From Membranipora membranacea (taxonomy: Eukaryota > Bryozoa > Gymnolaemata > Cheilostomatida > Membraniporidae), in the NCBI GenBank assembly GCA_914767715.1, contig OU612074.1, positions 16,600,062-16,664,061 on the forward strand: 64,000 bases of DNA, read 5' to 3'. A program made the translations under genes and the position numbers. Within the stretch, counting starts at the first letter, position 1. Each line of letters opens with the position of its first letter. The notes under the pieces are model-generated. The model saw nothing but the letters and a program-made list of their open reading frames with translations, did no database searches and was not told the origin of the DNA. This document shows, piece after piece, positions 1-14,900 of this stretch.

Positions 1-522
1 AAACTCCTGATGATGATCTCAGTGAGTAGATAGTAGATGGAATAATGGGTCTGTAATAATCAATAAAAAATATTCCAACAGTGAGAGTCGACCCACAGCT
101 AGCACCCATAGCATGGCATTAAACAGCAAGGGCCCTAATCTCCGTTGACTTTTGTATTCCTAACAATTATGTATGCTAAGTAATATCCCATAATGCATTG
201 CGCTTAGATTTTTAGGATAACAGGTAATTTTCATTCATTTGTAAATTTATTTTCATGGTTGAAAGTGAAAAATTTATTTAACTGAAATAAAAAAGCAGTT
301 TGGCTGACGACGAGTTGCCTCCTCATAAATATTCCACACAACAACATGAGATTACAGGATTCACTCAATCAGAGAATTTCATGTTCGGGCATCTGCTGCT
401 AAATTAGTGTGCCACTTGAATCATTCACTGTATACATGCAAATCTTCAATCAACAGCTAAGTGTACAATAAGAACCTCACCACTTTTTGCTTTTTCTAAT
501 GATCTTCTGTTGGTTATTTCAG
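1..522. other. Intron of the PKHD1L1-like gene (5' flank of the first visible exon)
   Basis: AT-rich non-coding sequence ending in the acceptor tggttatttcag at 511-522. I see no coding, RNA or repeat signal. The exon before it lies outside the window. Confidence 0.6.
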
Positions 523-2991
523 AGTTTGGACTTGGATACGCATGGAAGCCTGCAGTAGCTGAGATCCAGGCTGGAGCTATGATAAGATTCCAGTGGACGT
601 CCCCACCTTTTGTTACAAGTAATCAGTTCCAGGTTATGGAGGTAGCCAGTCAGGATGGAGAATATGATGGTACTGGATTCCACAGTGGGGCTGCCTCTCC
701 AACAGGTCAGTATCTGAAGTAACAATAGTACCAAATTAAATAGAAACTTAATTTTATCAATAATGTAGTAATAGTAACGTAGTCATAATCATTCAAAACT
801 TGATTAGTCGGCAATTTTACCTAAAATTTATCAGTATCATGCTATGAATGTTAGTCAAATTAGTAGTTTGTGGAAGATTGTGTGAGAATATAAAGAGTTG
901 ATCCTGACTGGAATGGAAGATAAAACATTTCAATTGCCCATCACAAAATCTTTAATACACGTCTGTTTCTGAATCTCAGGTCACTTTGTACACCAGTTCA
1001 ATGATGAAGGTACATTTTTCTACACTACTGGAGTCATCGGTCTTAACAAAGATGTGGAGCTGAGAGGAAAAATCATCGTGTCAGCTAAAGAACCAATCGC
1101 TGCTGAGGTTCAAGTGTATGTCAGTGGCCAGAAAGCAGAGCGAAACTCAGGCTCAGGTAGGTTTTTCTTTCACTCATTTGCTATCGACAAGCCTCATATT
1201 TCCTTGTTGAGTCCCTGCCATCCATACATCCTTGTCCTTCTGATATGTGCGTTCTGACACAATTTGGGATTGACTCAAATCACTATGACTCAAGAAGTTT
1301 GAGGTAACTCTTTAGTTACGAATAGAATTCTGTCTAAGGACTCATCTCAGTAAAAATATAATTTATTTTGAATTACCGAAAAAATCATAATTGATTGAGG
1401 AATAAAAATGATAGTCTCATTATGAATTAAAAAATCATACTTGTAATATTATGACGTCATTAACAGCTTAACACATAGCCGTAAATTCAGCTTATAGTTA
1501 TATAAGTATTCATAGTGAAATAATTCTATGATACCCTATGAATATCCTATGCTCTTGTCATGAATCGTATCTATACGTCATACAATATTTAATACAATAT
1601 TGATACAATGTGTAATACAATATCGATACAATATTTAATTCAATATTGATACAATATTTCATACAATATTGGTACAATATTTAATACAATATTTAATACA
1701 ATATTGATACAATGTGTAATACAATATTGATACAATATTTAATACAATATTGATACAATATTTCATACAATATTGATACAATATTTAATACAATATTCAA
1801 TACAATGTCCAATACAATTATTAATACAATATTGATACAATGTTCAATACAATATTTAATACAATATTGATACAATATTTAATACAATATTGATACAATA
1901 TTTAATACGATATTTATTACAATATTGATACAATATTTAATACAATATTGATACAATTTTCAATACAATATTGAAACGATATTTTATACAATATTGATGC
2001 AATATTTAATACCATATTGATACAATATTGATACAATATTTAATACAATATTGATACAATATTTAATACATTATTGACACAATATTTAGTAAAATATTGA
2101 TAGAATATTTAATACAATATTGATACAATATTTAATACAATATTGATACAATATTTAATATGATATTTATTACAATATTGATACAATATTTAATACAATA
2201 TTGATACAATATTTAATACAATATTCAATACAATATTCAATACAATATTTAATACAATATTGATACAATAATTTATACAATATTTTATACAGTATTGATA
2301 CAATATTTAATACCATATTGATACAATATTGAAACAGTATTTAATACAATATTGATACAATATTTAATACATTATTGACACAATATTTAGTAAAATATTG
2401 ATACAATATTTAATACAATATTGATACAATATTTAATACAATATTGATACAATATTCAATGCAATGTTGATACAAAACTTATTACAATATTGATACAATA
2501 TTTAATGCAATATTGATACAATATTTAATGCAATATTTAATACAAAATTAATACAATATTGATTCAATATTTAATACAATCTTCACACAATATTTAATTC
2601 AATATTTATACAATATTGATACAATATTTAATACTATATTTAATACAAATTTAATGCAATATTGATACAATATTTAATGCAATATTTAATACAAAATTAA
2701 TACAATCTTGACACAATATTTAATTCAATATTGATACAAAATTGATACAATATTTAATACAATATTTATACAATATTTAATACAATATATTTTGTTCATA
2801 CCCAGGAGTGAGTATAACAGACAGCGCCGCCTGTGGAGGTACATCATCAGCGATCAGCGGCCGATCTGAGACTGATCCGTCCTCCGGTACGGACTTTGAG
2901 TTCATCTACAGTACTAAGTATACACCTTACTATGAGGACTTAGATGTCGATCAGGGATACATAGACACTGATATTACTCTCACTGGTGAAG
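523..2991 (+). CDS. PKHD1L1: PKHD1L1-like exons 523-705, 980-1156, 2806-2991: cupredoxin-like domain and lead-in to TIG
   Basis: The first three in-window exons read through as one stretch of about 180 residues. The first begins with two bases that complete a codon, so the gene starts upstream. Motifs such as IRFQW, FQVMEVASQDG and FNDEGTFFYTTG resemble the beta-sandwich, copper-protein-like segment found between TIG repeats in PKHD1L1 proteins, with the typical F-x-x-x-G-T-x-x-Y/F-x-T/S-G strand. The third exon carries a Cys and a Ser/Thr-rich stretch, then enters the next TIG repeat at TDITLTGE, which continues in the following exon as GFSTTACDNE. The intron between the second and third exons (1,157-2,805) is almost entirely an AT-rich tandem array. 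Confidence 0.85.
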
Positions 2992-5900
2992 GTAGGCTTA
3001 CCCTGGTGTCTATATACTTGACTTTGGCTATCTAACATGTATAAATTTTTCATACCAACTACCATCCGGTGTTCACATTTTTGACAGATGGGGATAGATC
3101 TCACTTTGAGAAAACAATGAGTTCGAATGTTCCCATACTTGTTAAACGAAAAGAGGCATAACCCTAACCCTAACCAACATACATTTTTCGATCAATATGG
3201 AAGTTAGTTTACAGTGATTACAATGATATTATTTCCAGAGGGCCCGCGATTGTATTGCTATGCATCATATAACATGCATCAGTCTTTCTGATGTTGAGGA
3301 GGTTTTGCCTAACTCCATTCAAAGCAAAGTGGACAAACATCTAGTAATGTTCTTACTTCATACACTAATTCAGAACATTATTAGGTATCTCTTCCGCTTT
3401 GAATGCCATAAAATTCGACAGCTTGTCTGAATGTGTGGAAACATTACAGATTTATCACTGTGATCTAGCGCTAACATTCGAAGCCTTGCTGTTGTACATA
3501 GTGCTTTCATATCCGTAGGATTTTCTACCACTGCTTGTGACAATGAGGTAATGATAGGAGAGTACACATGTGTACCCACTTCTCAGTCAGCTACTGAGAT
3601 AGTGTGTAACATGGACCCAGCAGAGGAACCAGACGTAGGAGTTAGCCTACCAGTTACTGTGAGTTAAAGTTAAAGTTCAACTTTATCTTTATTTGTCTAG
3701 TAAACCGCATGGTAATCCATATTAAAACCCTCATCACAATTTGCTTGCGCTACTGAGAAAGACATCGGTAGGAGGCAACATTTCTAAATGTTCCAAAATT
3801 GAATAAGTTTTTGTAGAACATTTTGGTGACAGGATCATGAAGTAAATTTACTTCACTCATAAATGATGGTGGTATTAAATGATTTCATACTGAAAATTTT
3901 TAGAATAATTTCAACAATTTTGCTACATTGACGTTTACACTATTTTAGGTGAGAGTTAACAACCGTGGTAGCCCTGTAGTGTTTGCTGAGAACACAACTT
4001 TTGCTCTTCTGCCTTCGATGGATACAGTAGAACCTAACACTGGATCTCTAGAGGGTGGTACTGTTGTCACTATCACTGGCGCTGGATTCGTTGGTGAGTT
4101 ATTCTTTTTATCTTTGGAAGAAGATACACAGCCAATGCGTTGGCTGTGTATCTTCGTTGGCTGTGTATCTGCGTTGGCTGTCATATGATATGATAGGCTG
4201 TTAGGTGGTAAGGAGAGCCAATGCCAGGCCGTAGAGAGCACCTATTGAGAGAGTGAAACTGAGTTAGTCAACGCTAACTATATTTAATATAATATAGATA
4301 CTCTCAGGAAAGTACCATCTGACCTGGCATTGACATTTTCCCACCCATGGGCCAATCAGAGCCAACACATTGGCTAGAAGAAGATACGCAGCCAATTAAA
4401 ATGAATAGAAAATTTGAGTAAGTATAATCTGCTTGTGATATTACCACTTGTGTTATTACCACTGTAATATTTAAATAACACTTCAGATGTGCCAAACTTG
4501 ACTGCCATTGACATTAGATGATTTTTCCACCCTATGACAAAAACTGTCATCATGAATTTCAGTAATTTCAAATTAGCATGTGCTACTGTTATTCTGATAC
4601 TGTTTTAAAATCTGCTTCCATACATAGATATGAAAATATTGTCTGATCCAACCATAAAGTTCTGATGACACATGATACAAAAGATGACAGATTTTAAGCT
4701 TGCGTGCAAATGATAGATGGCTCATAATTTCTGTCTATTACAAATTCCAGGTGATATTGACGTGATGTTCGGTTTGGCGACATGTGACATCACATCCTCC
4801 ACCTATGAGGAGATTGTCTGCGTTACATCAGCCAGCTCTGAGACTAATAACACAGTGACGCTGACTGTGACTAACTCATACAACGCCCTGCTACCCGTCG
4901 GCTGTGTAACAGAGGATTGCTGGTTTATGTTCACTGCTGACGCCACGCCTACACTTACAGCGCTACATTCTCCTGACAAGGTGAATAAGATAATCTTTAT
5001 TAATTTTTCATACTTTATTGGCATGACTTTCAGTCAAAGAGAATGTTTTTCAAATTCAGCCATTGGGAGAAATTTGTTACTAGCGTAATAGATGTAGCAA
5101 AACTATTCAACTGACAGATCGAGTGGATTGGGAATAAAACTGTTGAAATAACTGAATATCTGCTTGAGGCACGAATAAAACATTTCAGGTAAAATCACAG
5201 AGCACTTGTCAGTCGTGACAGCTCAGTTGTGCGACCTTGAATAATCACATTCCACAAACATAACAATCACAAATAGATTTAATTGAAATATGGCACAGTA
5301 TTCAGTAATAGTTCCTCTTGAGATAATAAAGACATGTTGAATGTCTCACTCAAAAATTGGTCCCTATAGTTTCAAAGCCATTTATATGCAACCTAAAAAT
5401 TAAATCAATTTAATGTGATTCATATAAAATTACGCTGGAAATGTAGGCTGACATAAATGAATTTGCCAGCCCAAATGCCGTAGGGGAAGCTGGCTATAAG
5501 CGCTGGAGTTTTGGGCCACAGACTGCTCATATGGAATTTAAGCAGTAATCTAAATTGGACTGAGGACTATAGAATGAGAAATTCAAGCTGATGACTAATC
5601 AATCCATTACTTCTTTATCTACAGATTGACACTGCTATGACTAACCTAACCATCAACGGTACCAGCCTCGGCACAGACACTAGCGGTATCAGAGTGATGG
5701 TAGAGAAGACTGAGTGTGTTGTGTTATCTGTAGAAGACGAACAGGTTGTGTGTGAGGTCGGAGCCATGTCTGCTGGAACTCATGATATCTTTGTGGATGT
5801 CGATGGCAAAGGTGAGCTTGACTGCAACAATTTGATTGCCAAAATTAAGTTATGGTGGTAGTTTATGGCAACACGCAACCCTCTTTACATAATTACAAAT

Positions 5901-8900
5901 TACTATGGCTACTATTTTACGCCACTGTAGTTGCACCCGGATCGATAAGAAGTAGCATGAGGTTCACTGCTTTATTAGTAAAATATATACAGGTTAACGG
6001 TGAGGAAATGGGACAAACTAGCAAAAACATCAATTACTGATCATAATACATCAAAAACTAGCACAAATGACAATTACGACATCAAACGTTAGCTTTCAAT
6101 TCTACTGTTTTGCCTCATCTACTAATTGGTAATGATATCAGTGAATTCAACAATTATTTTGTTTGTCTAAAAGCTAGCAAGGATTAAAGCAAAGTACAAA
6201 TAAACAATGAATTGGTAGCAGATTATTTCCGGCACAAGGTTGCTTTAATTAGGAGAAAATTAAATAGCTAGATAGCTCTAGGCTTAGTGACATAGCAACT
6301 GCATTCTTGGGCAGTTACAGTCACATTTACTATAATTTTACGTCACTAATACAATAATTTCAGGATATGGTGGAGGTGTCTCCATCGTTGCACAGCTTGA
6401 GCCTATGATGATCTCTCCAAGTGAAGGATCCATCTGGGGAGGACAAGAAATAGAGATCACTGGTGTAGGATTCGATGATGTCACAACTGTATCAATCAAT
6501 GGTGTCCCATGTGAAGTCAGCTTTGCCAATGAAACTCTGGTTTGTATTTTTGAAGTCTATCTTCACCTCAAAAGTTGTCTATCTTTATTTTAACTTACAC
6601 AAAATGGCAGCCTTTCATATAAAACAGTCAGTCAAATTAGAACTTAAATTACCTTTCTAGCTACCATTGCCTGTTAATTTATTTTGTCTCAAAACTTGGT
6701 ATTTTTAAACTCATCACATATTTACCATGCAGCTGCTTTTGAAGTGGCATTCTAATCCAGGGTACAGTGTTTTTATCCATATACCGAACATAATGAGTAT
6801 TTTCTGATTTACTCCAAACTGGCTGATGTCATGGCCCTGATTGCGTTTGAACCAGACATTTGGTAGTACTTGCCAAGTTTGAAGTTTTTATTGCTTCCAG
6901 ATTTCGACCACTACACTGCAAAAGAATTGTATTCATATTCTGAGAAGCTCATTGACCAACAATAATTGTGATAATACTATCACATTGTCACCTTTCTAAT
7001 CAAACCACCTCTTTCAGGTTCAATGTACAAGCGGAGCAGCAGGCGTCGCTAACCAAGATAGTGTAGTTCTGATCACCACTGACCGTAGGACAGACGATGA
7101 TACTCTCACATATAACTACACAACAGCCTCCACCCCGACAGTCACAGAGATTGACCCTGTGGAGGGCAGCGAGGGAGATGAGGTCACCATCACTGGTACC
7201 GGCTTCTCCACCACTGACAGCGATAATACTGCTATGATCGGTAAGTATATGTTAGGTAATTAAGAGTTATGCCCACATTGATGTTGTTAGGACAACTCCA
7301 AACTAAAGTCTATTAGACAATGCAGACAGTGAGGGCAATTCCTGTTTAACAATTAACGTTGTGCATATACAATAGTATACCAGTAACCATTTTTGGTTAA
7401 TTTAGTATCTTGTCGTTAATATGCCACATTCATAGATGATGAAATTTTCATGAGTGAAAACTATGTCACAAATTTATTTTCTGATATTCTAATTTTTGTT
7501 ATATTGACTTAATTTCCTTCACTTTTCAATGAATGAAATTGTAGAAATAATCACCAAGTTACCGCAAATCATTTTCATTCCCTTGTTGCTACAAGTCTCT
7601 GATGAATTTATTGATCTCCCCTTCTACAGCATGTATAGGTATGATGTCACAAGTCCAACATAGTACACACACTAACAAAATAAGGTTTTATAATTTCAAC
7701 CCTGAATTGAACGCTATTTGAATGACCAAACACTGTATATTTTGACCACAGGTTCTGCTGAGTGTGCGATAACCTCAGCTAGCGCCACAGAGATAGTTTG
7801 TGACCTCGGCGGTTCCGTACCTGGAGTAGTTAACACCACTGTGATGGTAGATGGACTCGGTAACTCAGCTTCTTCAGTAGAGTTTACTTATAAGTTCACA
7901 CCAGGATCCACTTCTCCTGATACAGGTAAATTTGAACTTAAATTTGATTGATGATTTTTTTAAATTTAATATGGTCAATACTTTGAATTTAATTTAATTA
8001 AATCATTTTATTAATGTTTTAATGTGCACTTGTCTGATGATCAATTTGGCCGGGACAATTTTCTGCGCTAAACCTTATAAGAGTTATCATTAGTAAACTG
8101 ATGGTACTACTGAACCCTATAATGTGTAACAAAATAGAAGTATATATGGTATCGCATTCATCACTGCATAAAGCAATGCTTTTATATATTGTTAGATGTA
8201 GCAAACAACTCCCAAAACTCCTGAAAGTTTCAGGAAATAAATAACCCTATTATATATTCAAGTTTGTTGGCATTCTACCATAACCTTTGAAAATGATTTG
8301 CATGCAGTGACAGAATAAATGACTTAACTAAAAAAGACTTGCGGAGAGATTACAGAAAAATAAAATTAAAATAGAAACAACGAATAACATGATTATAACT
8401 GTCTACAGGAAGTTTCGGGGGTAACCTGGAGGTGACAGTATCAGGCTCTGGTTTTGTAAATGGTTCCACAGTGACTGTCTGTGGTAGAGATGCCGAAGTA
8501 TCTGACGTCACTGCCTCTACTCTGACCTTCCTCACCCCTGACTTTGCTGACCGTAAGCATAACATATTAGTATTAAAATTATGCCTGGATTGAACTGTGT
8601 GTTGGCTCTGATCTGATTGGTGTTGGGCTCCCCCCACCAGCCAATTAGAAACAATATAATGGCTAGGTTTCAATATGTTGATAATTTGATGAGATTAATG
8701 CATGTAAAATTATTACTATTATTGAAGTTTCCATGAAATTTGGCTATATTTTTAGGAATAAATCTTCTGAGCTTATAATCAAGAACTTGTAAATGTTGGA
8801 AATAATACTTTCTATATCTTGTTTTCATATCTTGTTTTATTATTTTAATACTCAATGTGACCATGGCTCTTCTTATTTCTGTTTTTTGCAAGAGCTCAGT

Positions 8901-11900
8901 CTGCCCTTCATATACCTCAACATCAAAATTCTATCACTTGAGATCCATGTCAATGATTACCAGTTAGTATGGTCTGGATAATTAATAATAATTGCCTCTA
9001 ATTCACAGATCAAGCTGACAGTACTATGGCTTGCGATGTGAACATTACCGTCGGTGCTGAGACTCAGACGATGATGGACGCTTTCACTTATGAGATCACC
9101 TCTACTCCTCAGATAGACTCAGTAGAGCCAACAAGAGGCGGAACTAAGGGCGGTACTGTGATCACCGTCAGCGGATCTAACTTTGGGTATGTCTCCATTT
9201 ATTTATTCATTGAGATTTTCCAAAAATTACAGCTAAAATAGTTGTTACAGAGTAACCTGATCCCTTAGACAGAAGATTGAGATTTGTCAGTATTAAGATT
9301 AAGATGAAGTCTGCTAGTATATCATCCAGTAGAAGAAGATCAGTTGGAGTTGTTTCCCTTTAGAAAATTTGCAAAATTATTAATGAGTTTGTTATATTCC
9401 ATTTGTGCATTACTCGGGGGCTAAACTTGGACATCCACTTCTTTGATTTTTGTGCCACCCTCTTTGTATTACATTATTACCTGTGATAAAGAAGGATAGA
9501 AATAGATAATCTTTATAGAATTATTAACTTGATACATCAGCGACAACTTCTGTAAATTAATATCTTATTTCTGCAGAGGTAACGGAGAGAACACTGTGTC
9601 TATCGCCGGAGCTGACTGCGTGATACAGAGTGAGTCATCCACTGAGATTATCTGTGAGACAGACGAACCCGCTGATGGAAGTCAGAAATCTAACGTACTT
9701 GTACAAGTCGACGACGCCGGTGTATCACTTATGGTTAGTTTTTCTTACTTCATGCTGCTCTCATGCAAGCGTAATCCACATGAATACAGTGATATTATTA
9801 TGGCAATAGTTCTAAAACATGGACTCATAAGTACCCATGGGTATATGATGGTCCTTAAAAGACAGTGACGAAAGTTAGAATTAAGGTTTGTAATATTTCA
9901 AGAGCCTCGGGAAAATATAATGGCTAGACGTTTGTGTTTGCGTAAATTTATATAGGCCATTATTACTTCGATCAATCAGAGATTGAATTGTTACTAACAA
10001 ATTCTCCATGGCATACTACACCATCTGCCTAAGTGCCAATCATTCCACTACCTACTCTCTTACAGGACAACTCCGATTTCTGGTATGTGGACGCCTGGTC
10101 ATCCAACTTCACATGGGGTGGAGCAGCTCCCCCCACTGTGGGAGACTTTGTCGTCGTACCTGAAGGCCAACTCCTACTCCTCGACGAGTCAACACCAGTA
10201 CTCAAAATGCTTCTCATCATGGGCGGAGAGCTACTCTTCGACGAACAGGACATCACTCTGAGGGCTGAGAACATTCTGATTGTAGGAGGAGGACGACTCA
10301 CAGTCGGTTCCGAGGAGGAGCCATTCCAGCACGAGGCTGTTATTGAGTTGCATGGACAGCTGAGAGCTCAGGAACTGCCGATATATGGAGCTAAGTGTCT
10401 GGCTATCAGAGAAGGAGAGCTTAACCTGCATGGTATGTAGTAGCTAATGTGTTGAGTTACACAGAGCCAATCAGATTGTAACCAACACATGGGCTAGCTA
10501 AAGCAGGCATAAACTATATAATAGATATAACAACTGAGATTGCAGCATGGCCAAGAGTTTGCAATTTGCCAAGACAGCTAATGGTAAATCTTGATAACCC
10601 ATTTATACATTTTGGATATTTCGGATTGAAACCATGCATGAAATTGTAATGTAGCAAATTGTCATGTAAAATAAAAAAAGGAAAACCCTCAGTAAAAATG
10701 TGACTTTCTACCAGTACTGATTTTCTAAGTTCTTTGGTGGCCAGATTGATATCAACAATATCATATCGCTGTGATATTTGATATTTCCTATTTCAGGTAA
10801 GCCTATCCGTATGACATGGACTCGACTTGGTGCCACCGCCGCTGCTGGAGATACTGAGATTGAGCTGGAATGGGGACAAGCTGATTGGCCTGTAGGCAGT
10901 ACTATTGTCATAGCCACCACAGGGGACAGACACAGTCAGTCTCAGACTGAGACTAGAGTTATCACTGCTAAGAGTGATGATGGTATTACCCTCACACTCG
11001 ATGAAGCTCTTGAGTAAGTTTGCGCTACACTCAATCTTACTTTGAGAGAGGCTAGTTTTCTTACTCTGTTCTTTCTTTCTAAACAGAGAAAGAAACACGA
11101 TTTTGATTGTAGGTATATTGTTAATGGTTCTCCACTGTCAGAAAACAAATCAAATGTGGAACAAAAGCGTTGATTTGGAAGAATTAACAAGCCCAAAATC
11201 ATGATGCCTCATATCTAGTCTTGCTCAAGCCTTACTTCTGATATAATTACAGTCAATATCCAAAAGGTAAAACACAGATTAGAACTAGCACAAAGGATAT
11301 GCCTACCTGTGGGTAGCCCAAGTGGTGATAGTGATGGAAGTTTCACAATAAGAATGAGGGTGGATAGGAGCTAATGGTAGGCACTAAGCTTAACCCAAAA
11401 TCATGGCTAATATGAGAAATAATATGTGGGTGGTCTTTTATTCTAGCTTTGAACATTTGGGAGTGACTGAAGAGTTAGGAGGTGGTTACACACTGGAGAT
11501 GAGAGCTGAGGTTGGATTACTCTCAAGAAATGTCAAGGTCATCGGATCACGTGATCAACAGTGGAGTGATGAAATTGAGGCTTGCCCTGATGGTTTCGAC
11601 ACAGGTAAAATAATCAACCAATTAGTATTTACATCTTATTTTATTATTGCACACTGGTTGAATATCCAGACGGGTCTTGCATAAAAATAGAAGCGTTACA
11701 CTCATGCAGCAAACTTAATCTTGGTAAGAGAGTGGTTATATGGCTCTTCAAATACTTACAATGTTAATGCATTGTGATCTAAGCTCTCTTTATTGTTCCG
11801 TATAATTGAAAGAGAATCCTCTTTAATCATGTTCTAATGGTAATTAACTTCTTATTCTTATATAATGGTACAAAGAGAAAACTTTAATACAATGCACAAC

Positions 11901-14900
11901 TCGTTGAGTGCTGATGAGATTGATTGAAATGCTCATCAACTCACAGGGGTGGCTTCATGCTGCTGGGGCCGGCCGTGAGGAAGTTGTACTAGTGAAGACC
12001 TCGAAACAGCGATTGACTCATGGCTTCTAGCTGAAGGCCTGTATCTTGTGCAGTGGTACGCGCACCACTGTATCTTGTGCAGTGGTACGCGCACCACTGT
12101 ATCTTGTGCAGTGGTACGCTCACCACTGTATCTTGTATTTTCCCCGAATAATGGCCTTTTCTCATGTATTATACAGGTGAGTTCACCACCCAGACATGTT
12201 TTCAGGGCAGATTTGGAGATGAGGTGGGCAGCGATCAGTTTGGAGCTCAGATTATGTTCCACGCTCCGTTCCCTGATCAGCAGCTAGTCGTCGGTAAACT
12301 CTCCTACATTGAGGTCACCTACGCCGGACAGGCATTCAGGTAATTAATTATCTCACTTGCTATTGAAAGATAACGCAAACTCAAAAAGTAAATTATAAAT
12401 ACTTTCAATGACATCTGATTGCTACAATTTCGTGATCTCTCTTCATGCCTGTCTGAACAAATGTTACGTTAAAAAATGTGAATAGTTACCAGAGGTGGTT
12501 CTTACAAAACTCAGCCCTCAACAAAACTCTCCAATGTTACAAATGTTTCGTCATAAAGGCTTTTATCTTATGTTTTGACTCTGACCTTATATGCTGTTAT
12601 ATGGGTCCTCCTACCCACTCCCTAGCTATTTCGAGTTAGAAATCAAAACCTGTCTGAGCACCTATATATATAGTCCCTGAACAATTGTGGAACATTGACT
12701 TGAAATAAAATAAGAATTGATGATTGTTGGCAAAACAATCTTTGTGACTCTTTCTCTACTGAAATGCAAGGCAATCAAATCAATTAGTCCTTTTATCTTA
12801 TAGACTTGGACGCTATCCCGTGCATTTCCACTTGAACGGAGATATGAACGGCTCTTATGTCAGAGGTCTCGGTATCCACGAGACTTTCAACAGAGCTGTG
12901 AATATCCACGGAACTCACAACATGCTTGTCGAGCACACAGTTATTTATAACATTATGGGCGGAGCTTTCTTCCTTGAGGATGGTATCGAGACTGGAAATC
13001 AGTACTATGTGAGTGAGATAATCAGATTATTGCAAGTACTAACAGTGCACAATGCAACTTTAAATCGAGAATTCTGGGAAGCAATATAAATGGGCGAGCT
13101 TTAAACTGTACCAGGAGAAAAATTTAAGTGTAATCTATTCACTATTTGTTGATCAATATTAAGTTTTTTTATATGTTTGTACCAACTGATACTAAGACAA
13201 GTCTTATTGCTATAACAATTTTAAATACTGCTTATTTTCAATAATTTATTCATTTGCATATCTATTGGTTTGTAGTATAACTTGGCGCTGTTTGTAAAAG
13301 CCAGCTCTAGCTTGCTGAACGATGACATCACACCTGCTGCCTTCTGGGCGACTAACCCAGCTAATGATTACCTTCACAATGCTGCCGCTGGGGGTACTCA
13401 CTTTGGATGGTGGTACAGAATGAAGGAACATCCTGAGGGACCCAGCCACAGAAGTGACTACTGCCCCAGGAACATTCCACTCGGCACTGTGTATAACAAC
13501 ACTGGTGAGATTCCTTCCGGCCCATTCAGAACTCGCTGTACTACCAATTTATTTCACATAAAAAGATTGCTAAAATATTAGTTTAAGCGCTCAAACAGTG
13601 GTGGGATGCTGGTAGAGGCATTTCATTATCAACCGCTCTCCCAAAAAGGTGAAAGGGGAAAGTGGTTGATAATGAAATGCTACTACCGGCTATGCCGACA
13701 CCGTTTAAGCACTTAAACTACTAAAATATGACTTTTCTCCCCCTTTTCTCAGCTTGCCAATCTAGCTCCATTTTTGTTTGAGGCAATGAGAAGTTGTCTT
13801 CTGACTGCCCGAAATGATATATAATTTTATTGCTATTAGTAGTTTTAAAAATCTAAGTTTGTTGTTCAGCTGTTTTGAATGATAGGACACTGACATGTAC
13901 CATATGCTACTCTGACCAGCTGACATGAATCTTCAGTGCACTGAAAACATAAGTCAGCAGCTCAGTGCATTATGATATGTGATGCACAGAGATTACGGGT
14001 AAAATTTGAAAATACTCATGTATGTATTTGCCATTTTCCATTGTTACCGATCCAAGTTATTATTTGATATCACACATATTTTTATTCTTATTCTCCTTTT
14101 TACAGTTCACTCACAGGGATGGTTTGGTCTGTGGACTTTCCAGGATTACCATCCTATGGTGGGAGGAGAATGCGGAGCCACCGATCCAGAGCCCGCCAAG
14201 TTTAACAGATTCATCGTATGGAACTGTGAAAAGGGTATGGAGTTTGTCAACGCTGGATCTCTTCAGTTCCATGACTGCCTTCTGGTGAGTGGACATGAAA
14301 TTCTGAATTTAATTCTCAATTTTACCTTAGTTTTTAATTTAATTTGGTTCAAATCAATCAGACATGAGCCTTGAACGCTGCCTAAAAGCTATCTTGGATG
14401 AAATGAATAAATAAGTCGAAGAACAGTTGAGATATAGAAACAAAGTGTACAAGCAACCAGGCTATGAGATATTTCAGTTGTTACACTACCAGTTGCAAAT
14501 GATACCAGCATTTAAAACATTACTATTCAACCATATATTATCAACTTGACCAACACGATTGATGATATTATTTCCTTTCGGTTTCTTTTTTGTTTCAATT
14601 TTTTTTTCTGGCACTGAGTGCAAAACATTTCCAATGAGATAACTTTGGTTGCCAATAAAAGTATATATATGTTCCATAGCAAATTGAAAAAACAATTTGC
14701 GAAATACTCTTTATTTTAGGTCAACAACGAGAAGAATGGCTTAGAGGGAAAGAAGAATGTTAAGCTCGGCAGCGAGGTACCTTATACTGATAGAGGCCCT
14801 CTGATGAATAACACTGTAATCTCTGCTGTCGCTCCTAACCATCCACATTCTAGTGGTCAGAGGATCGGAGTCGTACTACCCTGGACTGAGGGATTCTCTG

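Noticed and set aside
1693-1875. Minus-strand 60-codon open frame rich in N-I-V-L and Y-C-I-K
   Set aside because: It is a translation of the 23-mer AT satellite, not a gene.
3160-3180. Telomere-like ccctaaccctaacc
   Set aside because: Only about two and a half units inside an intron; too short to mean anything.
12040-12140. Regular 29-bp repeats resembling a CRISPR array
   Set aside because: The copies are directly contiguous with no spacers, and the setting is a eukaryotic intron.
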